Origin: Ampelocalamus luodianensis
Lineage: Eukaryota > Streptophyta > Magnoliopsida > Poales > Poaceae
DNA length: 64,000 nt
Direction: 5' to 3'
NCBI GenBank assembly: GCA_036346255.1
Contig: CM070633.1
Span: 8,184,001 to 8,248,000 of the forward strand
Each line of letters begins with the position of its first letter. The first letter of the stretch is position 1. Below are positions 1-11,240 of the stretch, piece by piece. The notes below the pieces were generated by a model. The model did no database searches. It saw nothing but the letters and a program-made list of their open reading frames with translations, and was not told where the DNA came from. Both the position numbers and the translations under genes were made by a program.

Positions 1-2
1 TC

Positions 3-803
3 TATGATCTCAAGGTGCACATCAATGGCCATCACACGCTTCTTCTCCACTAGGTACGTACGTGCGCCAACCATTGCAATTTCACAGAGCGTCATGTGTG
101 ACTTCTCGAGGAGGTTGAGGACAATGGTGATGCAGGAGAAGAAGAAGCCGAGCAGAGCAGATGCCTTGTCCATCAAGCTCACCGACTTCCCGGGCGGCGC
201 CGAGGGATTCGAGCTCGTGGCTCGGTTCTGCTACAACAATGGCCGCGTCCCGCTTTGCCCCTCCAACCTCCCGTTCCTGCAAGCAGAGGCCTTCGTGGAT
301 GGGCTCTATTATTGGACCTAGGCCGACGTTCTCACCGTGGTCAAGAGCTGCGAGCCCTTTGCCGCGGTCACCGACGCCTCCGGCCTGCTTGAAAAGCTCA
401 TCTCCGCTCTGTTCTCCAAGATCACCGCCAACCCAGATACGCCTGTCGCCGCCGCCGCCGCCTCTGTGGGGACGCCGAACCGCTCCTCGTCGTCGTGCTC
501 CTCATCACCAGACACGGTCGGCTTCGGCCTGTCATCGTCCACCAAGACGCCGGAGTCGATGAAGCCGTGCTTCGGCAGGGAGTGGTGGTTTGACGACATG
601 ACGTCTCTGTCCCTGCAGACCATAGAGAAGGTGATGAGAGTGCTTGGCTGCTATGGCATCGAGAACAAGAACCTGATCCTGACGCGATTCTTGTTGCATT
701 ACCTCTGCGCGGCACGGCTTTCTCGTGCCGGGGCCTCTTCTGGGTGCTAAGGATAGTGTCGGCTGTTGGGCTGAGCAAAGAGTGCAGGCACAAGCTGGAG
801 AGG
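3..803 (+). pseudogene. BTB/POZ-NPH3 family gene fragment (broken)
   Basis: Translation gives pieces of a BTB-NPH3 protein of the NPY/At3g22104-like type. A BTB start (YDLKVHINGHH) lies at the window edge. After a short intron-like gap (about 52-94) come SVMCDFSRRLR and DFPGGAEGFELVARFCYNNG, then AEAFVDGLYYWT and DVLTVVKSCEPFA, then the NPH3 signature REWWFDDMTSLSLQTIEKVM (about 570-630). A last piece, LFWVLRIVSAVGLSKECRHK, ends near 803. Family members normally act as adaptors for CUL3 ubiquitin ligase in phototropism or auxin signalling. This copy is dead: TAG replaces an expected Gln near 50 and a Trp near 320, a block after the BTB core is deleted, and the frame shifts near 700. The C-terminal half of NPH3 is missing and is replaced by unrelated transporter sequence. 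The 5' end lies outside the window. Confidence 0.75.
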
Positions 804-956
804 CTCTACTGGATGCTTGCTGCCCTCAGCGCCATCAACTTCTGCTGCTACTTGCTCTGTGCAAGGTGGTACAACTCCGGCGCAGATGCAGCTGAATCTG
901 CTTCTGCTCAGGTTGCAGCAGAGGGCAATGGCAATGGCAAGGAGATCATCATCTGA
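804..956 (+). pseudogene. C-terminal piece of an NPF (NRT1/PTR) transporter fused to the NPH3 fragment
   Basis: The reading frame of the upstream NPH3 piece runs without a stop into RLYWMLAALSAINFCCYLL and CARWYNSG, then an acidic/Ala tail and TGA at 954-956. Motifs of the form RFYWLLA...NF..YL.CA.WY are the last transmembrane helix and tail of NPF (NRT1/PTR) nitrate/peptide transporters; they do not belong to NPH3 proteins. The join falls at codons for Leu-Glu-Arg. NPH3 proteins have KLERL here and NPF proteins have a similar L-D/E-R-F/L-Y-W, so a short microhomology may have guided the join. About 50 residues cannot transport anything; I read it as a captured exon end. Confidence 0.65.
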
Positions 957-1030
957 AGCTACCTGATCATCTGAGCTATCACCTGCTGGCCATGTTCTTC
1001 TACATGATACTTATCTTCCAGATGTCAAAC

Positions 1031-2128
1031 CTTCGTCTTATCTTCCAACTTCTCAGAAAGAACTCTATTTAGTTCTTGGACATCGTGTTGCATAAATGAA
1101 TCATGCATGTCCCACCCAAAAGATTTTGTGTGCTCCTTTGTAGAGACACTGCTGTCATTATACTGCAACTTATAAAAGAGACTTTGAAGAGCTAATGGAA
1201 TGCTTCCTGAGGGCATATCATTCTCAGTTGTGGGCATATGATAAACAGCCTGGCAAACAATATATATAGTTAGCACTATCCAAATAGGCTTAAACAAAAA
1301 GCAAATGATCTGTTAATTTGTAGTTAGTACCTTTCTGAAATACGAAATGTGATAGAGAGTCTGAAGAAGAGAATTCATATAGCAAGTGGCACTTTGATTT
1401 TTAAGACCAACATAACCAGTTGCCCTTTTAGAGTCATAACTCCAATAATCAACAACCTTACACACAGCAACCTCCGCTTCCACTATACAAGTATCATCTA
1501 CAAGATAACCCCTACTGGGGTTGTAGAATTCACTCAAAGGCATAAATCAAGTGAAACCCCAATCACTTTCTCGAGCAGAGAATTGATGTTGTGTTTCTGC
1601 AAGAATTTCAATTCAGTCACCTTTCAATTCAATGAAACCATTATAGCTATAGATTAAGATATCAGGTCCATTTTTTGTCAGCTAATAGATTAAACAAAGA
1701 AGGGCATAATAAAATATGCACCTTTTCTTATTGTAAACTTATTGTGAATTTGATTAACCACAGAGAGGCTGAACTGTGCATATCTAGTCCACCCATAGGG
1801 CAAGACTGCTGAATCGGCCACATCCAAATACATCGACAAGAATTCAACATTATTTCCCCTTGGGAAAATCAAATTTCGCCTGCAAAACAGAAAGGGAGAC
1901 ATCAAACACCGAAAACTCCTTGAATGAGCACAGAGTTAACCAAATATGCTTATTCAGAGGAGAAGAGAAGTAGGCACTTACCACTTGTAGCCTCCGACCA
2001 CAAAATTTCGGAGTAGAGCTTCTTCGTGCTCACTCTTGATAGGTTCTCAATGGTCCAAGTAAATCTAGAGATCGGTGGATCCTCTATCTGCTGATTTTCC
2101 ACAGTAGCAGCTGGCTCAGCGGGCACAA
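1031..2128 (-). pseudogene. 5' part of a UBP12/UBP13-like ubiquitin-specific protease (MATH plus start of USP domain)
   Basis: Four exons with clean splice sites can be read: about 2128-1982 (VVPAEPAATVENQQ, RFTWTIENL), 1879-1722 (NLIFPRGNNVEFLSMYLDVA, PYGWTRYAQFSLSVVNQIHN), 1596-1331 (TQHQFSARESDWGFT, PSRGYLVDD, GYVGLKNQ-ATCYMNSLLQTLYH) and 1249-1031 (AVYHMPTTENDMPSGSIPLA, KSFGWD, QHDVQELNRVLSEKLEDK). This is the MATH (TRAF-like) domain followed by the start of the USP catalytic domain, including the Cys box, as in plant UBP12/13. UBP12/13 have about 1,100 residues; this copy stops at the donor after EDKTK and the next 1 kb is unrelated sequence on the other strand. TGA replaces an expected Ser in exon three (GFT-stop-FMPL) and the Cys box reads NQSATCYMN where Gly is usual. 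No ATG is visible. Confidence 0.8.
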
Positions 2129-2510
2129 CTGGAGTGACAACACGGTAACATGAATACCCCTAACCTCACATGCTTAATCACACAACAAAAGCAACACTCC
2201 CCAGCGCTCGCGACTGGATCACCCGCTTGGCGGCGCTCATCTCCTTCCCCAGAGACCAACACTCCCTGGCGCTCGCGACGACCAGCACCGCGAACCGCCT
2301 CCGACGCAGGCCGACGCGTCCCGGGCAGCGCGGAGCTCTGCGGAGATGGGCGCGAGGGAGCGGTCGATGCAGGCGCAGAGGATGCACGGGTTGGAGGGGA
2401 CGGCGGCGGCGACCTCCTTGGAAAGCCACGGAGACGGCGACCTCCTTGAGGCGAGGTACATGGCGGGGTGGGGAGGAGATGCGACCGAGGCCACTCTGGC
2501 AATTTTTTAT
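2129..2510 (-). other. GC-rich exon-like block of unknown origin
   Basis: This stretch is far richer in GC than its surroundings and keeps open frames on both strands. On the minus strand one reads MASVASPPHPAMYLASRRSP and then NPCILCACIDRSLAPIS, resembling the start of a grass gene with an organelle-type or disordered N-terminus. It does not match the usual N-terminus of UBP12/13, although it lies directly upstream of that fragment. It may be another captured first exon. I cannot name a family. Confidence 0.3.
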
Positions 2511-2612
2511 GCGACTGGAAACACGTTGTGGGTCAAACGTATGTTAAAATCACGCTAAAATAAATGAAAGCATATTACAATTTAGGGATAAAAATTAGGG
2601 AGTGTCTATACA

Positions 2613-2646
2613 ACATGTGACTGATTTTTTCTTAGAAATCAGTCAC
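2613..2646. repeat. Short inverted repeat (hairpin)
   Basis: GTGACTGATTT and AAATCAGTCAC form an 11-bp inverted repeat around a short T-rich loop, just outside the cluster of captured gene fragments. It could be a terminal hairpin of a small or gene-capturing transposon; no partner end was located. Confidence 0.4.
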
Positions 2647-3206
2647 TTTTTGAGCCATCAGATGGAGATCCAATGTCCCAAATATCATTCTCACCCCTAT
2701 CCCTAACCCAATCTCACTTCACACCCTCTCTCCCTCTCTCTCACCAATCACAGAGTGCTAAAATCGCAAGATGTATAGCAGTTCTCTAAAAATTAAACTA
2801 GGGTAAATATTGAGGGATAAACAATATACTTAATCCTAATATCTATAATAAGAATTATAGATAAATAACAATTAAATAAGAATTATTATAACCTCATCAT
2901 TCAGCCCTCTAATTTTAAGTGAAAATGACTTACTTGGAAAAGAGGTCGTAGAGGACCTTACGACTATAGGGGTAGTCGTACAATGATGGTAGTCGAAAGC
3001 AAAAACCTTTTCGATTTGCATTTCATTTGACTAGAAATAAACTTGGTCAAGAAGGTAATCTCGCTTAAGTTGTAAAGACATACTCGATTTTCTCGAACAT
3101 ACAACTTTAAGAATCCCAATCAACTCTCACAAACCTGTCTGTTAGAGCAGTTCCCGAAGAGGTGGCAACTGTTCAGTTCCCACGATCTCTAACTCAAGTA
3201 CGTGGC

Positions 3207-3213
3207 TATAAAA
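3207..3213 (+). promoter_or_regulatory. TATA box upstream of the antisense ORF
   Basis: GGCTATAAAAAC lies about 145 bp before the ATG at 3356, at a plausible distance for a plant RNA polymerase II promoter plus a short leader. It is on the strand opposite to gag-pol, so the extra ORF may have had its own promoter near the 3' LTR. Confidence 0.45.
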
Positions 3214-3355
3214 ACTTACCGCGTCGGTGATTTTAGGGTTCTTACTTCCCCTATTTACTCCAATTGTTCTTCAAGCCCTTACTCTCTCCGCCGCCAACTA
3301 AATCGTATGCTCTCTTGAGATCTTTCCAAACCCAAATCCTCCTCACTTAGAGAAG

Positions 3356-6300
3356 ATGGCCGGAACCACTTCTAAGTAGGCTGAATCAGAGATGGATGAG
3401 GCAAAAATAAAAGCGCTGGTTGCCGCCTGGAAGATTCCGAAGAAGGAATTCGAGAAGTGGATTGAAGCCATGAGGGAAGATTGGTTAGATTCCAGTCTTC
3501 CAGCCGTACTGCGAGTGTGGCCTTCAATTGCCCGCTCATCCCTTCCTGACACTCGTACTCGAGCACTTTGGGGTGGAGTTGGTGAACCTTGTTTTCAATT
3601 CCATTGCAATGCTGAGCATGTTTGTGTACTTGTGTGAGGCTTCCCTGGGGATCACATCGGACCTGGAGCTCTTCCAGTATTACTATGGGATGAGCAGACA
3701 GGCCGGGATCGTGGGGAGATGCGATTTGAAGCTCCAGGACGGGAAGACGAAGGAGTATATCCAGATGTTCACTCAGTCATCATTGTCGGGGTGGAATAAA
3801 AGGTGGTTCTACATGGAGTTGACCAAGGACGACAACCTCTCCTTCATAGGGAAGGCTATCGAGAAGAATTCTTCCTGGGGTTCACCTCCCAGTGACCTCG
3901 ATTGGATCGCCCCTACATTCAAGCCATCAAAGACTTGAAGGAAGAGAGGCTTACCGGATGGCACATGGTGAAAGATTTTATCACGCGCCGCATCAGCCCT
4001 CTGAAGAAATGAGTACACTCCATGTGGAGGTACTCGGGAGACAAGGATCCGACCAGGGATTTTGAGAAGGGTAAATAAATTCTCAACTTAGCTCTTTCTT
4101 TTTGGTCAACTTTGAGCTCGATCGTTGAATATTTTTGTTCACCTATCTATATCTCCCACAAGTGAAAATTGACGCTCAAGTCAAACTCGTTTGTGAGAAG
4201 GCTCCGACCCCCACCATAAGGGTTCCTCAAATCCTGGCGGTCGCATCTGCAAAGGAGAAAGAAAACCACCTAAAGGTAATCAAAGATCGATTTCATCTTT
4301 AGGGTCTCATAGTCGTAGAAATCGACCACTAAGCATGATTTCTTTTCTGACTTTGGCAGAAAGTAGGCATGGAAAACCATCAAGACGACTAAGAGGTCGA
4401 ATTGATGGTTATCGGAAAAGTGACGGAGTAGAGAAAAACTCCTTCGGCCAAAAGGCGTCGCTTGGTGAAGACTGCTGACAAGGACGGCGTAGGGTCGAGC
4501 TCTGCTCCCCCTCCGACCAGCCCCGTTAGCCAGTTCTTTGTAGAAGTAGTTACTGCAGAGAAAAGTAAAGCGCTCAAAGTGATAGGTGCCCGCAAAACCC
4601 TCAAGACCAAGGTACCCTTCTACTATGATGCAATTTTTTTTCCAGTCTCTACATCTCACGGTTTCATTAAGCGACTAGAAAAGGAGAACTGGAGAAGCTT
4701 CATATCTTTTGTGAAGGAAACTGCTGCGTCAGCAGAGCCCATGGTCGAGGGAAGCAATGCCCCTCAGGTGGTCGAAACTAGTTTTGATCACCAGGAGGGG
4801 CAGGAAGCTCAAGGAGCAGTAGTTCTTGTTCAATACCTACGACCAGACGTGGTCGTGGTGGTCCCTCAACTCGAATATTGACTAGACGTGGTCGAAGAGA
4901 AGAGGTCGAAGAAATCTTCCTTAGGGAAGGTTCTCCTGGATTCAAGATCAAGTCCCGGAAGCGAAGATATGTAAAAAAATCAAAAGCATAAGAACAACAT
5001 TTACCTATTGTTTTCTATAATCTTGAAGTGCCTTCCTTTCTGTGATCTTAGCCCAACTCCTCCAGCCCCTGAGGGTACTTCTGTCGAGAAGTCCGCTGTT
5101 GTCTCTCCTATAGTCGTAGAGACAGCAGTGGAAGTGGTCAAGGGATCGACCATTACTCCCGTGGTGGAAGGAGTCGTTGCAGCCAAAGCTGCTGTGACCA
5201 TTGAGGTGGCAGTTGCTTCTAAAGCCACTACGACCACTGAGCTGGTTATTGCTGCTTAAGTGACTGCGACCACTGAGGTGGTCATTGCTTCTGAGGCTAC
5301 CACAACCACTAAGGTGGTTGTGGAGGCAGAGGCGAAGGCGGGAACCGACGAGGCAGAGGCATCTAGCCAAGGTGGTGGTGGAGCCTCCAACCACCGCGCT
5401 GGGAAGGAAGTCGTCGAAGACGTCCCTTCTGGCCCTCAAGGAGAAGCTACCATCACCGAAGAAGAAGATGAAGAAGAAAAGTACCTCAACTTCTTTTCTG
5501 AGTTCTTTGGCCTTACATCCGTTGTGGGGTCTTCTTCGTTTAGATCTCACGATCGAGTCCCTCACCCTAAGGATATTCCTAACAGGGGGAATATTTCAAT
5601 GACGAGCGCCTCAAAAAGGTGTGGTGGGACCAAGTCGAAGAGATTAATGAACTTAAAGATCCTTAGAGGGTATTCTCCATGTTTGCTCGAATGAGTATTA
5701 ATGTAAGCATCCAATACCAAACATTTTACATATTTAGTTATTGCTTCTTCTCATAGTCTTCTTTTTTGCAAAAAGCTTTAGAACAGATTGTTATTGTTGG
5801 TGAATATCACCGACAACTTTTGCTGCTACAACAGCGCAAAGCGGAACTCTGCGAGCAGGCAGAGAGATGGTAAGTCACTGACATGTGTAATCTTTTGAAT
5901 TTCGACTAGTAGTCTAGTTCTCATATCAATCTTAACCTTTGCAGGTTTAAGAGTGATGAAAAGACTTTGGTTGATGCACTCGATTACGAGAAAATCGAGT
6001 CGAAAGAAAGAAAATGAAGACCTACTGAAAAAACTGCAGGAGGCGAATTCTGCAACTAGTGAGTTGCAGAATGGAATAAACAGTAAGCGCTAAACTTAAG
6101 ACTGCTTATATGATTATCTTTCTTTTTCTTTTCTAACTCTTTTCCCTTGATAGGAAAAGAGGTCGAAATGGGTAAGCTCCAAACCGAGGTCGAACAGAAG
6201 GCCTTGGCAGTTGGTGAACTTACTCGTCTTGTCAAAGAAAAAGACAAGAAGATAAAGTTATGGGAAGAGCAGTGCGTAAAGAGTGCTACCTCCCATGACG

Positions 6301-6857
6301 AGGAAGTCAAGAAGCTTGACTCTCGACTAGCAGGTAAGAAAATCTTTACCTACTACTAGTTATATTAACTAGTATTTTAAGAGATGTTTTGTCTGACTAG
6401 TCGTACTCTATTTTCAGAGCAAGCAGTCGAAACAAAACGACTCTACGAAGTTTTGACTCGTAGTCAGGAGGAGATGAAGTTGATGAAGATCAACCTTTAA
6501 GACAACATTTCCCTCTTGAACAATGTACTCGGGGGGCTACGTGCTAAGAATGTTACTCCTCTTGAAGACATGATGATTGCTCACACGAGTACCATTGGAG
6601 AACAAGTAGGAACTTTGCAAGAGTTAGTGACTATTTTGAAGACCAATCAAGCTGACTCGATAAGAGAGGCGGTCGAAGGCACGGTGAGTTATGCTCTAGC
6701 AAAACTTAAAGCCCATGACCCCAATCTTAACCTGCAACCAATCGAAGTCAACTTCGACTACTTTGAAGCAGAAGCGAGGCGACTGATTGAAGATATGCAG
6801 TCGGTTGGCAAGAAGGTCGTGGAGGGGATGCAAATAGGATCTCCTTTGTTAGAGTAG
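3356..6857 (+). pseudogene. Antisense ORF of the gypsy element ('putative gypsy type transposon' domain plus coiled coil)
   Basis: The first exon (3356-4070) encodes MDEAKIKALVAAWKIPKKEF, then LTLVLEHFGVELVNLVFNSI, YYYGMSRQAGIVGRCDLKLQ and SSLSGWNKRWFYMEL, the plant domain annotated as 'putative gypsy type transposon' (Pfam PF04195 as I recall it). A donor GTAAAT at 4071 and several short introns follow. Exons near 4161-4275, 4361-4880, 5030-5690, 6154-6330 and 6420-6857 give Ala/Glu/Val-rich segments and a long coiled coil (KEVEMGKLQTEVEQKALAVG, LTRLVKEKDKKIKLWEEQ) ending GSPLLE. Breaks: TAG at codon 8, a frameshift near 3530, TGA for Arg near 4009, and further stops. Function of this protein class is unknown; it is element-encoded and transcribed opposite to gag-pol. 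Confidence 0.6.
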
Positions 6858-7036
6858 ATTATGATAGGAAACCTGTAAACACAATTTTTTGTTGATGTAT
6901 ATAAAGCTTCTTTTTTCCTGCAAATTATCTCATTGAGCTTCGACTAGGTCATGTCTCTTTCTCCGACCAGGTTAACCAAATCATTGAGATCAACAAACTC
7001 ACTCAATTGTCATGCACTAAGAACAAGAGTTATTGA

Positions 7037-7386
7037 CAACGCAATGCTAGAAAGTTCCTTCTAGTGAGCGAGACCACGTGCAGACAGGAAAGACTTCGAC
7101 TAGGTGGTGTACTTCCTCCGACCAGTGTAATGGAATCGAGCATGTAAAAGCTAGTCGAACAAACTAAATTTTTTGAAACAAAGCATGCTATAAACCATTT
7201 CGACCACATTTTATTGAACCCAGTTTCTTTATTTTGGTAGCAAAAGTTAAGAACAGGTTGACGCTAGGAAGTTCCCTCTAGTGGGCAGGACCATATACAG
7301 AAAGGAAAGACTTCGACTAGGTGATGTTACCCTCCTTCGACCAGTGTAAAGAGAAGCAAGTGTGTAAAAGTGATCAAAAGTCGAAG
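7037..7386. repeat. Two diverged direct repeats of about 120 bp
   Basis: About 7037-7160 and 7258-7386 share GCTAG(A/G)AAGTTCC, AGGAAAGACTTCGACTAGGT and CGACCAGTGTAA in the same order, separated by about 100 bp. They lie between the antisense ORF and the integrase end and are part of the gypsy element's non-coding spacer. Confidence 0.6.
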
Positions 7387-7658
7387 CATTGCTCAACAAA
7401 AAGTTTTAAGACAATAAAGATTGAAGAAAACTGAAAATTTATTGAGAAAGAAAAAAATTACACATAGAATTTGCATAATTGGTCGATATTCCAAGAGTTT
7501 GAAAGGACTTTGTCGTCTTCCATCGTGAGTCATACCAAACTTGGTCGCGTAACTTTGACCACGGTGTAAGGATCTTTCCACTTGGGGGAAAGCTTGTTCC
7601 GATTAGACTAAGATTGAATTTTTTTCAATACTAAGTAACCTACAGCAAGGTTGCGAGG

Positions 7659-8640
7659 TTAGATCTTACGATCGTAGTATTTGCGCAGGGCTTGTTGGTA
7701 GACTGTTGAATGGATTAAGGCTTGGTTTCTCTTCTCTATGAGTAGGTTGATGTCATCCGCTCGAGGTTGCTCCTGTCTAGAGTCATTGAAGTTTTCGACC
7801 CTTGTCGACCTGATCTTTAGTTTTGGTGGAAGCATGGCTTCAGTGCCAAAAACTAGAAAAAAGGGTGTCTCACCTATAGCCTGGCTAGCAGTCGTACAAA
7901 CTACCCATAATACTGAGGGTAACTCTTGTATCCAAGCCCCAAAGCACTTGACAAATTGGTCGAAGACTCGAGTTTTGATTCCTTGCATAATTTGGCAATT
8001 CGCTCTTTCGACTGCCCCCATTACTTTGTGGGCGGGCGACAGAGGCTAACACAATTTGGTACCTAACTCGTCGCAAAATTCTTGAAATTTTGCGCTTGAA
8101 AACTGCTTATCGTTATCTGTAATTATTTAACTTGGAATACCAAATTGAGTAATCATGCTTCTCATCATGAACCTCTTTGTGGCCTCTGTTATTATCCCAG
8201 TCATAGGTTCGGCTTCAATCCATTTTGTGAACATATCAATAGCCACAAAAAGGAACTCGAAACCCCCTGGTGCTTTTGGGAACGGTCTTAGGATGTCGAG
8301 ACCCCAGGTCACAAAAGGCCAAGATAGAAGAATAGTTTGTAATGCCTGAGCTGGTTGATGTATTTGTCTGCTATGAAACTGGCATTGTACACACTTTTTA
8401 ACCAACTCTTTGGCATCGTGAAGGCGGTTGGCCAGTAGAAACCTTGTCGAAAGGCTTTGCCAACTAGCATTTTGTAAGAAGCATGTGTTCCACAGATACC
8501 CCGATGTATGTCGTGAAGGAGATTTAATCCTTCTTTTTACGATATGCATCGCATGAGAACCCCTTGAGTACCTCATTTATAGAGGACTCCTTCGACCAAA
8601 GCATACATTTTGGCCTCACGGGATAAACAATCTGCCTCGA
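7659..8640 (-). pseudogene. Integrase of the gypsy element
   Basis: The region encodes a zinc-binding lead-in, VKKCVQCQFHSRQIHQPAQA, and the rve core with WGLDILRPFPKAPGGFEFLF, VAIDMFTKWIEAEPM and RSMITQFGIPS. The third catalytic area appears as MGAVERANCQIMQGIKTRV, followed by GETPFFLVFGTEAMLPP. These are the D-D-E integrase blocks of plant Ty3/gypsy elements. The expected Asp before ILRPFP is present, and the Glu lies in AVERAN. Frame changes occur near 8100 and 8030 and a stop precedes the MGAVERAN block, so no functional enzyme can be made. It lies downstream of RNase H, as in gypsy elements. Confidence 0.8.
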
Positions 8641-8941
8641 GATCATCATTGGGTATGGTACCCTTCTGAAGATACTCGTAGATGAGATTCATCCAGGTAT
8701 CCTCATATTCTAGAGAGGCTGTCTCAATAGGAGATGTCTCTGTTGTTTTGACTAGAGACGGCTTATGGAGTTATTCCAAGAAGACTCATTTTGGTACTAG
8801 TGATCAGAAAGAAGCCATTCGAGCTAACTGGTCTGCGATCAAATTATCCTTTCGAGGGATATATTGTACCTTAAAACTGAAAAAATGTTTTTCAAGCTTT
8901 CGTACTTCCGATAAGTATCGAGACATGGTCGAATTAGAGCA

Positions 8942-9747
8942 CTAGTACTCTTTTCCGACTTGATTTACAACTAGTTGAGAGTCTCTTCTCACGAGTAGTC
9001 GTCGAATCCCGAGCGCTTTCACTGCTCGTATGCCAGCTAGCAAACCTTCGTACTCTGCCATGTTGTTAGTAGCTTGAAAGTTTAATTGAATGGCATACTT
9101 TAAGGTCTCTCTTGTAAGAGATTCTAGGACCACCCCAGCCCCCGAGCCACTTAGCGTAAGCGACCCGTCAAAGTACATTGTCCACTAGTCATAGGAATCG
9201 TACTGGGGATCCTGAATAGGTTTAGGATTTGTCCATTTGGCAACAAAGTCTGCCAAGATATGGGATTTAATGGTCGTTCGGGACATGAAATGGAGGTTGA
9301 ACTCCCCAAGTTCGACCAACCATTTTACCGTGCTCCCGCTGCTTCCCTGTTCTAATGGACCACTCCTAAGGGAAACTCAGACGGTACAATTATCTTGTGC
9401 ACTTGAAAATAATGCCTCAGTTTCCTTGAAGACATGAGGAGGGCATATAAAAGTTTTTGAATCTGAGGGTATAGCTCCTTAGGTCCGTGTAAAACTTCAC
9501 TAACGTAGCAAACTAGTCGTTGGACATGTTCACGTTCTGCGACCAGTACTGCACTCACTACCTGTGGTGTGGTAGCTAGATATACTAGGAGCATCTCGTC
9601 TGGTTTTGGAGAAACCAGAATAGAAGCAGTCGTAAGGTACCTTTTGACATCCTTGAAGGCATTGTTCACCTCCTCTAACCAATCGAAACCATCAAGTTTC
9701 CTTCGAAGTTTGAAGAAGGGAAGCCTTTTTTTCTCCCAGTCGTGCAA
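8942..9747 (-). pseudogene. Connection and RNase H domain of the gypsy element
   Basis: The 9747-9352 part has FDWLEEVNNAFKDVKRYLTT and VLVAEREHVQRLVCYVSEVL, the RT thumb/connection block typical of gypsy elements. The 9178-8942 part has the RNase H core MYFDGSLTLSGSGAGVVL (first Asp), NMAEYEGLLAGIRAVKALGI (Glu) and LLVRRDSQLVVNQV (second Asp). The two parts are separated by a stop or frameshift near 9350-9180. Confidence 0.8.
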
Positions 9748-10544
9748 TAAAATGACTTACAACCGCCATGCATCCTGTGAGTTGTTGAACTTCTTTCTTC
9801 GTAGTCGGAGGGCGCATTCGTTCAATGGCCTTTATCTTCTCAGGATTAGCTTCGATTCCTCGTGCAGATACCATGAATCTGAGCAACTTTTCTGAAGAAA
9901 CTCCAAACACACACTTCTCATGATTGAGTTTTAATTGTTGTTTTCTAATGTTGTCGAAAGTCTCCTGCAGGTCTAACATATGGTCAAGTCACTTGATGCT
10001 CTTTACGACCAGATCGTCAACATAGGCTTTTAAATTACGACCTAGTTGAATAGAGAAGGTCGTTTTCATCAAGCATTGAAAAGAAGTGCCAGCTTTTTTT
10101 AAAACCAAATGGTATTTTGACATAGCAAAAAACACCAAAAGGAGTAATAAATGTGGTCTTTTCTTCATCATCTAAACACATACTAATCTGATGATAACCA
10201 AAATATGCATCTAAAAAACTTAATGTCTCACAACCAGCGGTAGAATCAACTAACTGATCAATACGAGGTAAAGGAAAATCATCTTTTGGACAAGCTTTAT
10301 TAGCATCAGAAATGTCTACACACATACGCCACTTGCCATTAGACTTTCTAGCCATTACAGGGTTGGGCAACCACTCTGGGAGGTCGACTTCTCTTATAAA
10401 GCCTGCTTCAAGTAGCTTGCCCAATTCTGCCCTAATAGCATCTCGTTGATGAGGTGTAAATCTCCGTAATTTTTGTTTTACGGGTTTCTTGCCAGGCCGA
10501 AGAGCTAGCCTATGCTTGATCACCTCCCTATGAACTTCGGGCAT
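9692..10544 (-). pseudogene. Reverse transcriptase of the gypsy element
   Basis: The 10544-10035 part begins with HRLALRPGKKPVKQKLRRF and has KWRMCVDISDANKACPKDDF, FLDAYFGYHQI and TTFITPFGVFCYVKIPFGFK. The catalytic box LKAYVDDLVVKSIK is in a different frame at about 10030-9990, so a frameshift lies near 10080. KLNHEKCVFGVSSEKLLRFM and the thumb follow at 9979-9692. Motifs and order identify a plant Ty3/gypsy RT; the frameshift and a stop near 9985 inactivate it. Confidence 0.85.
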
Positions 10545-10607
10545 GTCAGATGCTTGCCACGCGAAGACATCTGTGTCTGCTCGGAGGAAAGTGACGAGGG
10601 CGTCTTT

Positions 10608-11240
10608 CTATTTTGGGTCGAAAGCAACCCCAATGCGAACAGTCTTCGAAAGCTCCTCTGGATTCAAAGGAACTTCCTGGACCTCATCGTTCATCTTCGG
10701 TATAGCTTTAGGCTTCGACTGCTTGGTCGAAGGCTGACTTGTGCTAGCTTCTCGAGTTGGTAATTGGCCGACCATCTCGAGGGATCTGCGGTCGCATATA
10801 AACGCCATCTTTTTATCACAACAAATTGTGATCATTCCTTTGGGACCTGGCATGTTAAGACATTGATATCCATAGTGAGCAGCTATTAAAAATCGTGCCA
10901 AAGTTGGTCGTCCGAGTATGGCATTATATGCCATGTCAAAATTGACCACATCAAAAGAGATTTTCTGTATCCTAAAATTGCTTAGAGAACCAAACATAAC
11001 AGGGAGAGAAACTTGACCAACTGGTTTGGTCGAAGATCCTGGTACGATCCCACGGAACGAGTATCGTACAAGTTTTATTCTGGTCCAAGGAACTTGCATC
11101 TCGTCCAGAGCATTCGTAAATAAAATATTTAAAGAACTGTCACCATCAACTAACACTCGATTGACTCGACAGTTGTTGATAGTGGGCTCGACCACGATTG
11201 GAAACCGACGAGGTTGAGTTGAAGGGATCGGACAATTACC
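10608..11240 (-). pseudogene. Retropepsin-like protease region of the gypsy element
   Basis: The frame reads RRFPIVVEPTINNCRVNRVL, VDGDSSLNILFTNALDEM, FRGIVPGSSTKPVGQVSLPV and FDMAYNAILGRPTLARF. In plant gypsy elements the protease has VDxGSS-N and an ILGRPxL flap partner, so the aspartic protease fold is recognisable. The catalytic triplet, normally D-x-G, reads VDGDSS here, a likely change at the active site. The linker towards RT (ATHYGYQCLNMPGPKG-like, NPEELSKTVRIGVAFDPK) follows. Confidence 0.7.
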
